64,000 bases of DNA from Pseudoalteromonas carrageenovora IAM 12662. Lineage in GTDB: Bacteria > Pseudomonadota > Gammaproteobacteria > Enterobacterales > Alteromonadaceae. Position numbers and translations under genes: made by a program. The notes below the pieces were generated by a model. That model saw only the letters and a list, made by a program, of their open reading frames with translations, did no database searches and had not been told where the DNA came from. The stretch covers positions 1,927,254-1,991,253 of the forward strand of contig NZ_LT965928.1 in NCBI RefSeq assembly GCF_900239935.1, read 5' to 3'. This document shows, one piece after another, positions 38,924 to 48,000 of the stretch; positions within the stretch are counted from its first letter, which is position 1; the number at the start of each line of letters is the position of its first letter.

Positions 38924-40840
38924 CTACTGATTCTTTAATTCTTCAAGTTCTTCCCAGCGCTCAAAGGCAGCTTCAAGGTCAGACTCAAGTTGTGCTAAAT
39001 GGTTCAATGCTTTAGTGGTAACGTCACTGTCTTGTTTAAAAAAGTCAGGGTCACTCACAATTATTTGCTGAGCTTCTACTTCAGCCTCAAGTTGTTCCAT
39101 TTTATTTGGTAGTTGCTCTAATTCAAGTTTTAATTTGTAAGAGAGTTTATTGCTTTTACTTTCTGCTTTAGCTACAGGTTCAGGCGCTGTTTTTTCAATT
39201 TTTTTTACAGGCTGCTGTTGTGCTGTTTTAGCTTGTTCAGCAAGATAATTAACATAGGCTTCATAATCACTGTAACCACCAACGATATCCGTTACTTTAC
39301 CGTTACCTTCAAATGCCCAAACACTTGAACATGTATTATCAATAAACTCGCGGTCATGGCTAACGATTAAGACCGTACCTTGATATTGATTAATAATATC
39401 TTCAAGTAATTCTAGCGTTTCAATATCTAAATCATTGGTTGGTTCATCGAGTACCAAAATATTAGATGGCTTTAAGAAAAGTTTTGCCAGTAGCAATCTG
39501 TTTTTTTCGCCACCAGAGAGCGCTTTAACAGGCGTGCGAGCTCGAGCTGGCGGGAATAAAAAGTCCTGTAAGTAACCAAGTACATGACGAGAACGCCCGC
39601 CCATCATTACTTCTTGCTTACCTTCTGCCACATTATCTTGAACAGTCGCTTCTTCATCTAATTTTTGTCTGTATTGGTCAAAATAAGCAAACTCTAGATT
39701 TACACCTTGCTTAATTACACCGCTATCGGCTTCTAAATCCCCAAACAAAAGCTTTAAGAGTGTTGTTTTACCTATACCATTTGGACCCACTAAACCTATA
39801 CGATCACCACGCATAACCAAAGTAGAAAAATCATCAGCAATTACTTTGTCTTTAAATGCATGATTCAAATGTTTGGCTTCAAAAACTAACTTACCTGAGC
39901 GATCAGCTGTTTCAATATTAAAATCTGTTTTACCAACTTGATCTACACGTTGTTTACGCTCGTTTCTAAGTTGCTTAAGTTCACGTACACGTCCTTCGTT
40001 ACGTGTTCTTCTTGCTTTAACACCTTGACGGATCCAGGCTTCTTCTTCGGCAAGTCGCTTATCAAACAACGCATTTTGACTCTCTTCAACTTTCAAATCA
40101 TGGGCTTTTTGTTCAAGGTACGTAGCGTAATCACCAGGGTAAGATATAAGTTTCCCGCGATCCAAGTCCAAAATACGAGTGGCAACAGCACGAATAAACG
40201 CACGGTCATGCGATATAAATACAATGCCGCCCTTAAACTCTTTTAAAAATTGCTCAAGCCACATTACACTTGCCATATCTAAATGGTTCGTTGGCTCATC
40301 AAGTAATAATAAATCAGGCTCACTTACAAGTGCGCGAGCAAGTGCAACTTTACGCAACCACCCACCCGATAAAGACTCAAGCTTTGCTTCAGGTGTTAAT
40401 TCTAATTGCGTTAATACTAATTGAATACGGCTATCAAAACGCCATCCATCAGCCGCCTCTAACTGATTTGATAAACGTTCAAGTTTATTGAGTAATTTAT
40501 CTGTACATTCAGTTTGTAGTTGCGTGCTAACATGATGAAAATCAATGAGCAAATTAGCAATCTCAGGCATACCTTGGGCTACGTAATCAAATACTGTACC
40601 ACTGGCGCCTTTTGGTGGATCTTGCTCTAGGCGAGATATTTTTAATCCACCTAATTGGTTAATTTCACCATCATCAAGAATAACTTGGCCATCGAGTATT
40701 TTTAAAAGTGTTGATTTACCAGCACCATTACGGCCAACAATACACACTCGCTCACCGCTTTCAATTACAGCATCCGCATTATTAAGTAACGCATGAGTGC
40801 CAAAGGCAAGTTGTGCTTTTAAAATTCTAATTAAATCCAT
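38924..40840 (-). CDS. uup: ABC-F ATPase Uup
   Basis: This 638-residue soluble protein has two ABC ATPase domains: Walker A GRNGAGKST (36-44), signature LSGGWLRKVALARAL, Walker B LLLLDEPTNHLD; then Walker A GPNGIGKTT, signature LSGGEKNRLLLAKL and VLDEPTNDLD. The arginine-rich interdomain linker and a C-terminal coiled coil (about 560-635) identify Uup among the ABC-F proteins. E. coli Uup binds DNA and ribosomes and affects transposon excision and ribosome biogenesis. It sits with rlmL and zapC-pyrD as in E. coli. Confidence 0.95.
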   Translation of the reverse strand: MDLIRILKAQLAFGTHALLNNADAVIESGERVCIVGRNGAGKSTLLKILDGQVILDDGEINQLGGLKISRLEQDPPKGASGTVFDYVAQGMPEIANLLIDFHHVSTQLQTECTDKLLNKLERLSNQLEAADGWRFDSRIQLVLTQLELTPEAKLESLSGGWLRKVALARALVSEPDLLLLDEPTNHLDMASVMWLEQFLKEFKGGIVFISHDRAFIRAVATRILDLDRGKLISYPGDYATYLEQKAHDLKVEESQNALFDKRLAEEEAWIRQGVKARRTRNEGRVRELKQLRNERKQRVDQVGKTDFNIETADRSGKLVFEAKHLNHAFKDKVIADDFSTLVMRGDRIGLVGPNGIGKTTLLKLLFGDLEADSGVIKQGVNLEFAYFDQYRQKLDEEATVQDNVAEGKQEVMMGGRSRHVLGYLQDFLFPPARARTPVKALSGGEKNRLLLAKLFLKPSNILVLDEPTNDLDIETLELLEDIINQYQGTVLIVSHDREFIDNTCSSVWAFEGNGKVTDIVGGYSDYEAYVNYLAEQAKTAQQQPVKKIEKTAPEPVAKAESKSNKLSYKLKLELEQLPNKMEQLEAEVEAQQIIVSDPDFFKQDSDVTTKALNHLAQLESDLEAAFERWEELEELKNQ

Positions 40841-40855
40841 AGTTCTTATTTGCTC

Positions 40856-41095
40856 TTAATCTGCTTGCGTCATAAATTCACGTGCACTGTGTGCACTAAA
40901 AGGCCAATATAGTTGCAGGCCTTGTTCACTTTTTAATACAGGAATACGTGTTTGATACTTGTTAATAAGCTGCTCATCAGTAATTATATCAACCAATTCT
41001 AATGAGCTTGAGGTATCAAGCAAATTAGTAACTAGTTGCTCAGCTTGCTCGCACAAGTGGCATCCATCTGTATGATACAAAACCCATTTAGCCAT
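40856..41095 (-). CDS. Glutaredoxin-family protein
   Basis: A 79-residue thioredoxin-fold protein with a redox-active CHLC (C12, C15) near the N-terminus, followed by a cis-Pro RIPVL motif at about 51-55. It belongs to the small DUF836/glutaredoxin-like family that adjoins uup and rlmL in Vibrio and related genera. The substrate is unknown. It overlaps the end of rlmL by 8 bp, so the two are probably co-transcribed. Confidence 0.88.
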   Translation of the reverse strand: MAKWVLYHTDGCHLCEQAEQLVTNLLDTSSSLELVDIITDEQLINKYQTRIPVLKSEQGLQLYWPFSAHSAREFMTQAD

Positions 41096-43205
41096 GCGTA
41101 ATTAACCAGCTATTGTGAATTTTTTTGTTGCGCTTAAAATCTGGCGATAATGTATTTTCAGAAATATTAACTGCTTTTAAACCTAAACCAATTAAGCCTA
41201 CTTCATCCATAACAAACCCACGCTTGTTATTAGAAAAAATTAAGGTACCTGAAGGGCTTAAAATCTTTTTAACCCAAGTTAGTAACTTAATATGATCACT
41301 TTGCACATCGAATGCATCTTTCATACGTTTAGAATTAGAGAACGTAGGCGGATCTAAAAATATTAAATCGTATTGTGCTGTTGCGTGCTCAAGCCATTTT
41401 AAGCAATCGGCTTGCTCAAAACGATAACGTGTATTACTTATATTATTTAAATCAAAGTTATCTTGGCCCCACTTTAAGTAGGTTTTAGATAAATCAACTG
41501 TAGTAATAGCCTTTGCGCCGCCAAGCGCTGCATGCACTGATGCGCTTCCTGTGTACGCAAATAAATTTAAAAAGCGTTTATCTTTAGCATTTTCTTGAAT
41601 ATAACGACGTACTAAACGGTGATCTAAAAACAGGCCTGTATCTAAATAATCAAACAAATTAACTTTGAATTTTGCGCCAAATTCTTCAACTACCATTGTA
41701 CGATTTTGCTTTGCCATAGGTGTATATTGCTCTTCACCCTTTTGCTTTTTACGTACTTTTACAGCAATGTTTTCTGGTGAAATTTTTAACTGCTGTGCTG
41801 TTAAGCTAATCACATCTTGAAGACGTTTATCTGATGTTTTTTCATCGATTTCTTTTGGTGCTGCATACTCAAAAATAACAGCCGAATCGCCATATACATC
41901 TACGGCTACGTTGTATTCTGGAATATCAGCATCATATACACGATACGCTTGAACCTCATTTTGCTTCAGCCAGTTTTTTAACCCTTGCTTGTTCTTTTTC
42001 AAACGATTAGCAAACGACATAGAGCCTTCAAAGTTAAGTGCTGGCTTATCTTCCGTCGTTAAACTAACTTGCTTATCATCTAATTGATACAAATTAAGCT
42101 CAACATCAAGCGGTCCATTTTTAAACTTATAACGTTTAAGCCTAACTAGTTTTAACAGTTTAAATAAGCTCTCATCCATGCCCAGTAAAGCAAGTTTCCA
42201 GTGGTTAAAGTGCTTTTTAAAACCAACACCCATACTACGGTGTAAATTTACGAGTTCGGCCATAGAGCCAATCCGTTCGCCATAAGGTAAGTTTGAAATA
42301 ACGACCCCAGGTAATTTAGCAACGGGTGTTAATTTAGTCGCATCGCTTTGTTTAAATTTAATAACAGTATCAAGCTCAGCGCGCTCAGCATTTGCTATGG
42401 CTTTATCGAGTACCTGCGAATCGTAATCGTGACCAATTAACCATAATTTAGGATCGGTAATTTGCGCTAATAGCTCTTCACGAAGTTGTTTAAATTTAGC
42501 AGCTCTAAAGCTTGGCAAACGCTCAAAAGCAAACCCTTCTCTAAATAAACCTGGGGCTTCATTGCGTGCCATGCCCGCAGCTTCTATTAAAATAGTGCCT
42601 GCACCACAACATGGGTCAAATAAAGGTTGATTTACATTATCAAGCCAACCACTTCGTTTAATAAGTGCAGCGGCTAAATGTTCTTTAATTGGCGCTTTAC
42701 CTTGACCTTGACGGTAACCACGCTCAGATAAACGCGGGCCAGAATAGTCAATATACATTGAAACGCCATGGCGATTAAGACGCGCAACAACGCGCACGTT
42801 TGCATCTTGTTTATCTACATTTGGGCGCTGCTCATATAAATCATTGAAATAATCTACAATGGCGTCTTTAATCACTAGTCCTGAAAACTGAGTGTTTTTA
42901 AGTGAGTCATTTGTACCATTAAAATCAACGGCAAATGTTTGTGTAGGACCAAACCACTCTTGCCATGGTTGTAAGCGAGCAAACTTGTATAGGCTATCTT
43001 TGTCGTTAACGCCTTCTTTTTCTTCGATAAGCATAAGCACACGCGTAGCAAAACGGCTTGATAAACACACCTTTTGCGCCAGTAATGAGTCAGCCTCAAA
43101 ACGAACAGAACCCACATTTTGCTTAGAGACAACTGCGCCAAGCTCTGTTAGTTCATCAACCAATAAATTTTCGATTCCGATAGAAGTAAGTGCGATAAAT
43201 TGCAA
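41088..43205 (-). CDS. rlmL: 23S rRNA m2G2445/m7G2069 methyltransferase RlmKL
   Basis: A 705-residue fusion enzyme that modifies two guanines of 23S rRNA. The N-terminal THUMP domain occupies about residues 45-155. The RlmL methyltransferase follows with LFDPCCGAGTILIEA and the catalytic NLPYGERIGS. The C-terminal RlmK methyltransferase has FLNLFAYTGSASVHAA and LDPPTFSNSKRMKD. The fused architecture and length match E. coli RlmL (702). Confidence 0.95.
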   Translation of the reverse strand: MQFIALTSIGIENLLVDELTELGAVVSKQNVGSVRFEADSLLAQKVCLSSRFATRVLMLIEEKEGVNDKDSLYKFARLQPWQEWFGPTQTFAVDFNGTNDSLKNTQFSGLVIKDAIVDYFNDLYEQRPNVDKQDANVRVVARLNRHGVSMYIDYSGPRLSERGYRQGQGKAPIKEHLAAALIKRSGWLDNVNQPLFDPCCGAGTILIEAAGMARNEAPGLFREGFAFERLPSFRAAKFKQLREELLAQITDPKLWLIGHDYDSQVLDKAIANAERAELDTVIKFKQSDATKLTPVAKLPGVVISNLPYGERIGSMAELVNLHRSMGVGFKKHFNHWKLALLGMDESLFKLLKLVRLKRYKFKNGPLDVELNLYQLDDKQVSLTTEDKPALNFEGSMSFANRLKKNKQGLKNWLKQNEVQAYRVYDADIPEYNVAVDVYGDSAVIFEYAAPKEIDEKTSDKRLQDVISLTAQQLKISPENIAVKVRKKQKGEEQYTPMAKQNRTMVVEEFGAKFKVNLFDYLDTGLFLDHRLVRRYIQENAKDKRFLNLFAYTGSASVHAALGGAKAITTVDLSKTYLKWGQDNFDLNNISNTRYRFEQADCLKWLEHATAQYDLIFLDPPTFSNSKRMKDAFDVQSDHIKLLTWVKKILSPSGTLIFSNNKRGFVMDEVGLIGLGLKAVNISENTLSPDFKRNKKIHNSWLITHG

Positions 43206-43296
43206 AGTAATAACCCTTAATAGCTAATTGCGCAGGATTATAACATAGGTTGGGGAACAAACGCGCCATAAACACACGTATAAACGTTAAAATTGG

Positions 43297-43827
43297 TTAT
43301 GCTGTTTGGCTTTGATATTGCTGGTTTAAAAGTGGGTGAACGCGATTATTAAGAACACGGATCACTTCAAACTGCTCAAGTGATAAATTATCATCAAGTT
43401 TAAAGTTTTCGTTCAAATTAATGCAAATAGAAGCATCAGGGCAATGCTCTACAATTAAGAATTCACCAATTTGGGCTTTAGAGGCAAGCTTAATGATTGC
43501 TTCAACACTTGGCTCATTACCGGTATATTCTTGAAAAAACCAACTTTTAGCAAGTACAGGTTTTAAGTGAAATTTTACAGCTGTTGCATTTAACGCTATT
43601 TGGCATATTTGAGCAGGCTTATATAAATTAAAACCGTCTAAGTAATTATAAACTTGTTCGTAAAATGCAGCATCTTCAAGGCTAAAGCGAGGATTACTAA
43701 ATACGCAGTCGGTAAGTTGTCTTAATTTATAAGGTGTGCGTAATTGCATATCATCGTCTAAATCGAGTAATAAACGATTTTGTTTAGGACAAGCAATCCA
43801 CTGCCATTGCTTTGATGCTTGTAACAT
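43297..43827 (-). CDS. zapC: Cell division protein ZapC
   Basis: A 176-residue cytosolic protein that binds FtsZ and stabilises the Z ring in E. coli. The open frame extends upstream to 43896, but the ATG at 43827 has AAGGAGGAG a few bases before it, starting MLQASKQWQWI. The DDAAFYE-type segment (here LEDAAFYEQVYNYL), LKPVLAKSWFFQ and the C-terminal FEVIRVLNNRVHPL match ZapC. The pyrD-zapC-rlmL-uup neighbourhood is as in E. coli. Confidence 0.9.
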   Translation of the reverse strand: MLQASKQWQWIACPKQNRLLLDLDDDMQLRTPYKLRQLTDCVFSNPRFSLEDAAFYEQVYNYLDGFNLYKPAQICQIALNATAVKFHLKPVLAKSWFFQEYTGNEPSVEAIIKLASKAQIGEFLIVEHCPDASICINLNENFKLDDNLSLEQFEVIRVLNNRVHPLLNQQYQSQTA

Positions 43828-43954
43828 GTGCTCCTCCTTGGATAACGTAGTAGATAAATAATGCAATAAGCTTAAAGTATAACCGCTTTTGACCATTTTA
43901 TAAATGCCTGCTTAGAACATTTATTGAACGATCAAAAGCTTAGATAACTGATCC

Positions 43955-44971
43955 TTATAAGCCGTTAACGATCGACTTGACCAATTGTGGACCTTTGTAG
44001 ATGAACCCAGTATAAACCTGAACCAAATTTGCACCGGCATTTAACTTTTCTTTTGCTGATTGGGCATCATCAATACCCCCTACCCCAATTATTGGTAAGT
44101 TACCTTTGGTTAAGCGTTTTAATTCGCTAACTACATGCGTAGAGCGCTCTCTCACAGGCAATCCAGATAATCCACCCGCTTCATCAGCGTATTGTAGCCC
44201 CATTACTGCACTGCGTTCTAACGTGGTATTAGTTGCAATTACACCATCAATTTTATTACTTAATAATGATTCGCTTACTTGTGCTATTTGGATCTCATCA
44301 AGATCTGGCGCAATTTTTACAAGCATTGGCACTTGTTTATTGTGCTTTGCAATTAAATCAAGCTGCTCATTTTTTAAACTTTGCAATAAGTCATCCAGTG
44401 CTGCGCCGTATTGTAAGTCACGAAGTCCTGGTGTATTTGGTGATGAAATATTTACGGTAATATAAGAAGCATGTTCGAAAACCCTACGCATACAATGAAT
44501 ATAATCATCTTTACCTTGCTCATTAGGCGTATCTTTATTTTTACCAATATTAATGCCTAAAATGCCTGTATACTTAGCAGCTTTAACATTATTAACTAAA
44601 TTATCCACGCCTTTATTATTAAAACCCATGCGGTTAATAATCGCATTTGACTGAGGAAGTCTAAATATACGTGGCTTATCGTTGCCAGCTTGTGGACGAG
44701 GTGTAACCGTACCCACTTCTACAAAGCCAAACCCCATTTGGCTAAAAGCATCAATACATTCAGCGTTTTTATCAAGGCCAGCTGCAAGTCCAACAGGGTT
44801 TTTAAACTCTAGTCCTAAAAAATTTACCGGTTTATCTGCAATACTTTGAGACCAAGCTGCATTAAGCGGTGTATTAGAAAAACGGCGAAGATTATTAAGT
44901 GCAAACTCATGCGCCCACTCCGCATCACGGGTAAACATAAAACGGCGAGCTAAATCATAAAACATCAACAT
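43955..44971 (-). CDS. pyrD: Dihydroorotate dehydrogenase (quinone), class 2
   Basis: This 338-residue flavoenzyme oxidises dihydroorotate to orotate, passing electrons to quinone. An N-terminal membrane-associated helical extension (residues 1-45) marks class 2. FMN- and substrate-binding motifs are [32 protein letters not shown], the catalytic serine segment [14 protein letters not shown] (Ser near 176) and [11 protein letters not shown]. Length is close to E. coli PyrD (336). Confidence 0.97.
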   Translation of the reverse strand: MLMFYDLARRFMFTRDAEWAHEFALNNLRRFSNTPLNAAWSQSIADKPVNFLGLEFKNPVGLAAGLDKNAECIDAFSQMGFGFVEVGTVTPRPQAGNDKPRIFRLPQSNAIINRMGFNNKGVDNLVNNVKAAKYTGILGINIGKNKDTPNEQGKDDYIHCMRRVFEHASYITVNISSPNTPGLRDLQYGAALDDLLQSLKNEQLDLIAKHNKQVPMLVKIAPDLDEIQIAQVSESLLSNKIDGVIATNTTLERSAVMGLQYADEAGGLSGLPVRERSTHVVSELKRLTKGNLPIIGVGGIDDAQSAKEKLNAGANLVQVYTGFIYKGPQLVKSIVNGL

Positions 44972-44997
44972 AATCCTCTTTAAATTGCAGACAAAAA

Positions 44998-45023
44998 AAT
45001 ACCTCAGACAAGGCTGAGGTATT
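44998..45023 (-). terminator. Terminator of gdhB
   Basis: The stem AATACCTCAG / CTGAGGTATT with a 6-nt loop is followed by a T-run on the minus strand, about 60 bp beyond the gdhB stop. Confidence 0.85.
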
Positions 45024-45083
45024 ATATAGCAATTTTAAAAATTAACTGATTATTTACTAAATAAATAACCGTTAAAAATTAGA

Positions 45084-48000
45084 TTATTTGCATGGAGTAT
45101 CACAGTTATGGCTTAACAGCATCAATTCACGCAGTGCTACTGAGAACTTAGCAAAGTCATGGCTTTGCGATGTTTTAAACTCAGCAAGCATTTGCTTCCA
45201 GCGCTGAAGCAATAAATCTTGGCTGTCCATCCATTGATCAATTTGTTTATCAACATCGTTGTCATCGCCTTCAAAGCTATTAAGAACAACTTCTGACAAT
45301 GTACGTTGCTGCCAATCAAGTTCTTCACGATATGAAGAACGAGCCAGAGCTTGCCAGTGATTAGCAACAGGCTGATGCGTTATTTGATCTAAGAACCAAT
45401 GCAGGCCCATACGCGCACCTAGTTTAAAGTAGGTGTTTGATACCATAGAAATATTTTTACTTGAGCTATTAGCTATTTCTGCTAAATCCATTACAGAGAA
45501 TAAACTAGATAAAGACACAATACGCTTAGCGATATCTTTAGGTACACCGCTTTGAACTAGCTTATCTGACTCAACAACTATACGTTCATTCTCTTTTTCG
45601 ACCATGTAAGAATTTAAGTTTTCACTCAAGTCTTTAAATACTGGTGCAAAGTATTCGATTGATTGTTCAATAGTGAGTGCTTTATTACGATGACGTAAGA
45701 ACCAACGTGTTGCGCGACGTACCGTACGACGTAGTTGATAAAGCATTTCTGTTTGAACTGATGCTGGAATTTTATTATCAAGCGCACTGATAGAAGACCA
45801 AGTATCGCGCATTTCAAATATTTCACTGGCAATTGAATAACACAATGCTATTTCAGCTTCGTTAGCGCCTGTTTCTTCATGCATACGTACCATGAAGTTT
45901 AAGCCCATGTCATTAACGATATTATTAGCAAGTTTAGTCGCTATAATTTCTTTACGCAGTGGATGATTATTCATCGCATCGTTAAATTTCTCACGTAGAG
46001 GACGTGGGAACGATTTAACAAGTAATTGGCGGTAATAAGGGTTTTCAGTAATTTCTTCTGTTACTAATGACTCTTTTAATACCATTTTTGCGTAAGATAC
46101 AAGTACAGAGAGCTCAGGGCGAGTTAAGTCTTTACCCGCTGCTGCACGTTCTGCTAATTCTTCATCGCTTGGAATAAACTCTATAGCGCGGTTTAACTTG
46201 CCTTCTTTTTCAAGAGCATGAATAAAGCGAATTTTTTCTTTAAGGGTGGAAGCCCCTTTAGACTGCGTGATAGAAATTGTATGCGTTTGACGGTAACAAT
46301 CTTTAAGTACTAATTCAGACACTTCATCAGTCATCGAATAAAGCAGCTCATCACGCTGTTTACGCGTTAAATCACCTTCAGCTACTAAACCATTTAATAA
46401 AATCTTGATGTTAACTTCGTTATCTGAACACGCTACACCACCAACGTTATCAATAAAGTCTGTATTTACACGTCCGCCTTTAGCAGCAAACTCAATACGA
46501 CCTAATTGAGTGGCGCCTAAGTTACCACCTTCACCAATTATTTTAGCGCCTAACTCTTTACCGTTGATACGTAGTGCATCGTTTGCACGGTCCCCTACAT
46601 CAGCATCGGTTTCTTTAGAGTGTTTAATGTATGTTCCAATTCCGCCATTCCATAATAAATCAAAGTTCATCATTAATGAGGCTTTCATTAGCTCATTAGG
46701 CGTCATGCTTGCTTTTTTAGTGCCCAACATTTTTTTCATTTCTGGGCTAAGCGTAATTGATTTAGCAGCACGAGAGAAAACACCACCACCAGCAGAAATT
46801 AATTCTTTATTGTAATCTTCCCACGATGAACGCGGTAAATTAAATAAACGCTCACGTTCTGGGTAAGACGTAGCTGCATCAGGATTCGGATCAATAAATA
46901 TGTGCATGTGGTTAAATGCTACTTGTAAACGAATATGCTTAGATAACAACATACCATTACCAAATACATCCCCTGCCATGTCACCAATTGCCACTACAGT
47001 AAAATCGGTAGTTTGACAGTCAATATCCATTTCACGGAAATGACGTTTAACAGACTCCCACGCGCCTTTGGCGGTAATACCCATTTTCTTATGGTCGTAA
47101 CCTACAGAGCCGCCTGATGCAAATGCATCACCTAACCAGAAGTTATATTCATTGGCTATGCCATTTGCGATATCAGAGAACGTAGCGGTTCCTTTATCGG
47201 CTGCAACAACTAAATAAGCATCGTCTTCATCGTGGCGAACAACATCTCTAGCAGGCACAATTTCGCCGCGCTCAATGTTATCAGTTATATCTAAAAGCCC
47301 ACGAATGAATATTTTATAACACTCTTGGCCTTCTTTAATAAACGCCTCGCGTTCACTTGGTAGCTGTTTACATACAAAACCACCTTTAGAGCCTACAGGT
47401 ACAATTACTGTATTTTTAACTTGTTGCGCTTTAACTAAGCCTAGTACTTCAGTACGGAAATCTTCACGACGGTCTGACCAACGAAGTCCACCACGAGCAA
47501 CTTTACCATAGCGTAAATGCACACCTTCAACGCGCGGAGAATATACAAAAATCTCAAACGCAGGAAGTGGAAGTGGTACATCTGGAATTAGGCTTGGCTG
47601 TATTTTAAACGACACATACGATTTAAACTGGCCTGCATCATCTTTTTGGAAATAGTTAGTACGTAACGTAGCAACAATCATATCTACGTATAAACGTATA
47701 ATACGGTCATCATCAAGGTTTGCTACGTTTTCAAGCTCTAGGTATATTTGAGAACTTAATTTTTCGAGAGTTTTAGCACTCGCAGGGCTTTTAACTGAGA
47801 ACTTTTTAGCAAATAAATTTACAATTTGCGCTGCAATATTAGGGTAATTTGCAAACGTACTTTCAATGTAGCTTTGCGAGAAAGTAACACCGATTTGGCG
47901 CATGTACTTAGCGTAAGCGCGTAAAATGGAGGCTTCACGACCTGTTAAGCCGCCCATTAACACCAAACGGTTAAAGCCGTCATTCTCTAAGCGGTTTCCC

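Noticed and set aside
42892..43227. 111-residue plus-strand frame over the start of rlmL
   Set aside because: The minus-strand THUMP domain is conserved; the reverse frame looks like a shadow.
43828..43896. Upstream extension of zapC
   Set aside because: AAGGAGGAG sits directly before the ATG at 43827, and the extra residues are unlike ZapC.
44106..44465. 119-residue open frame opposite pyrD
   Set aside because: It lies wholly inside pyrD on the other strand, with no recognisable family and no promoter.
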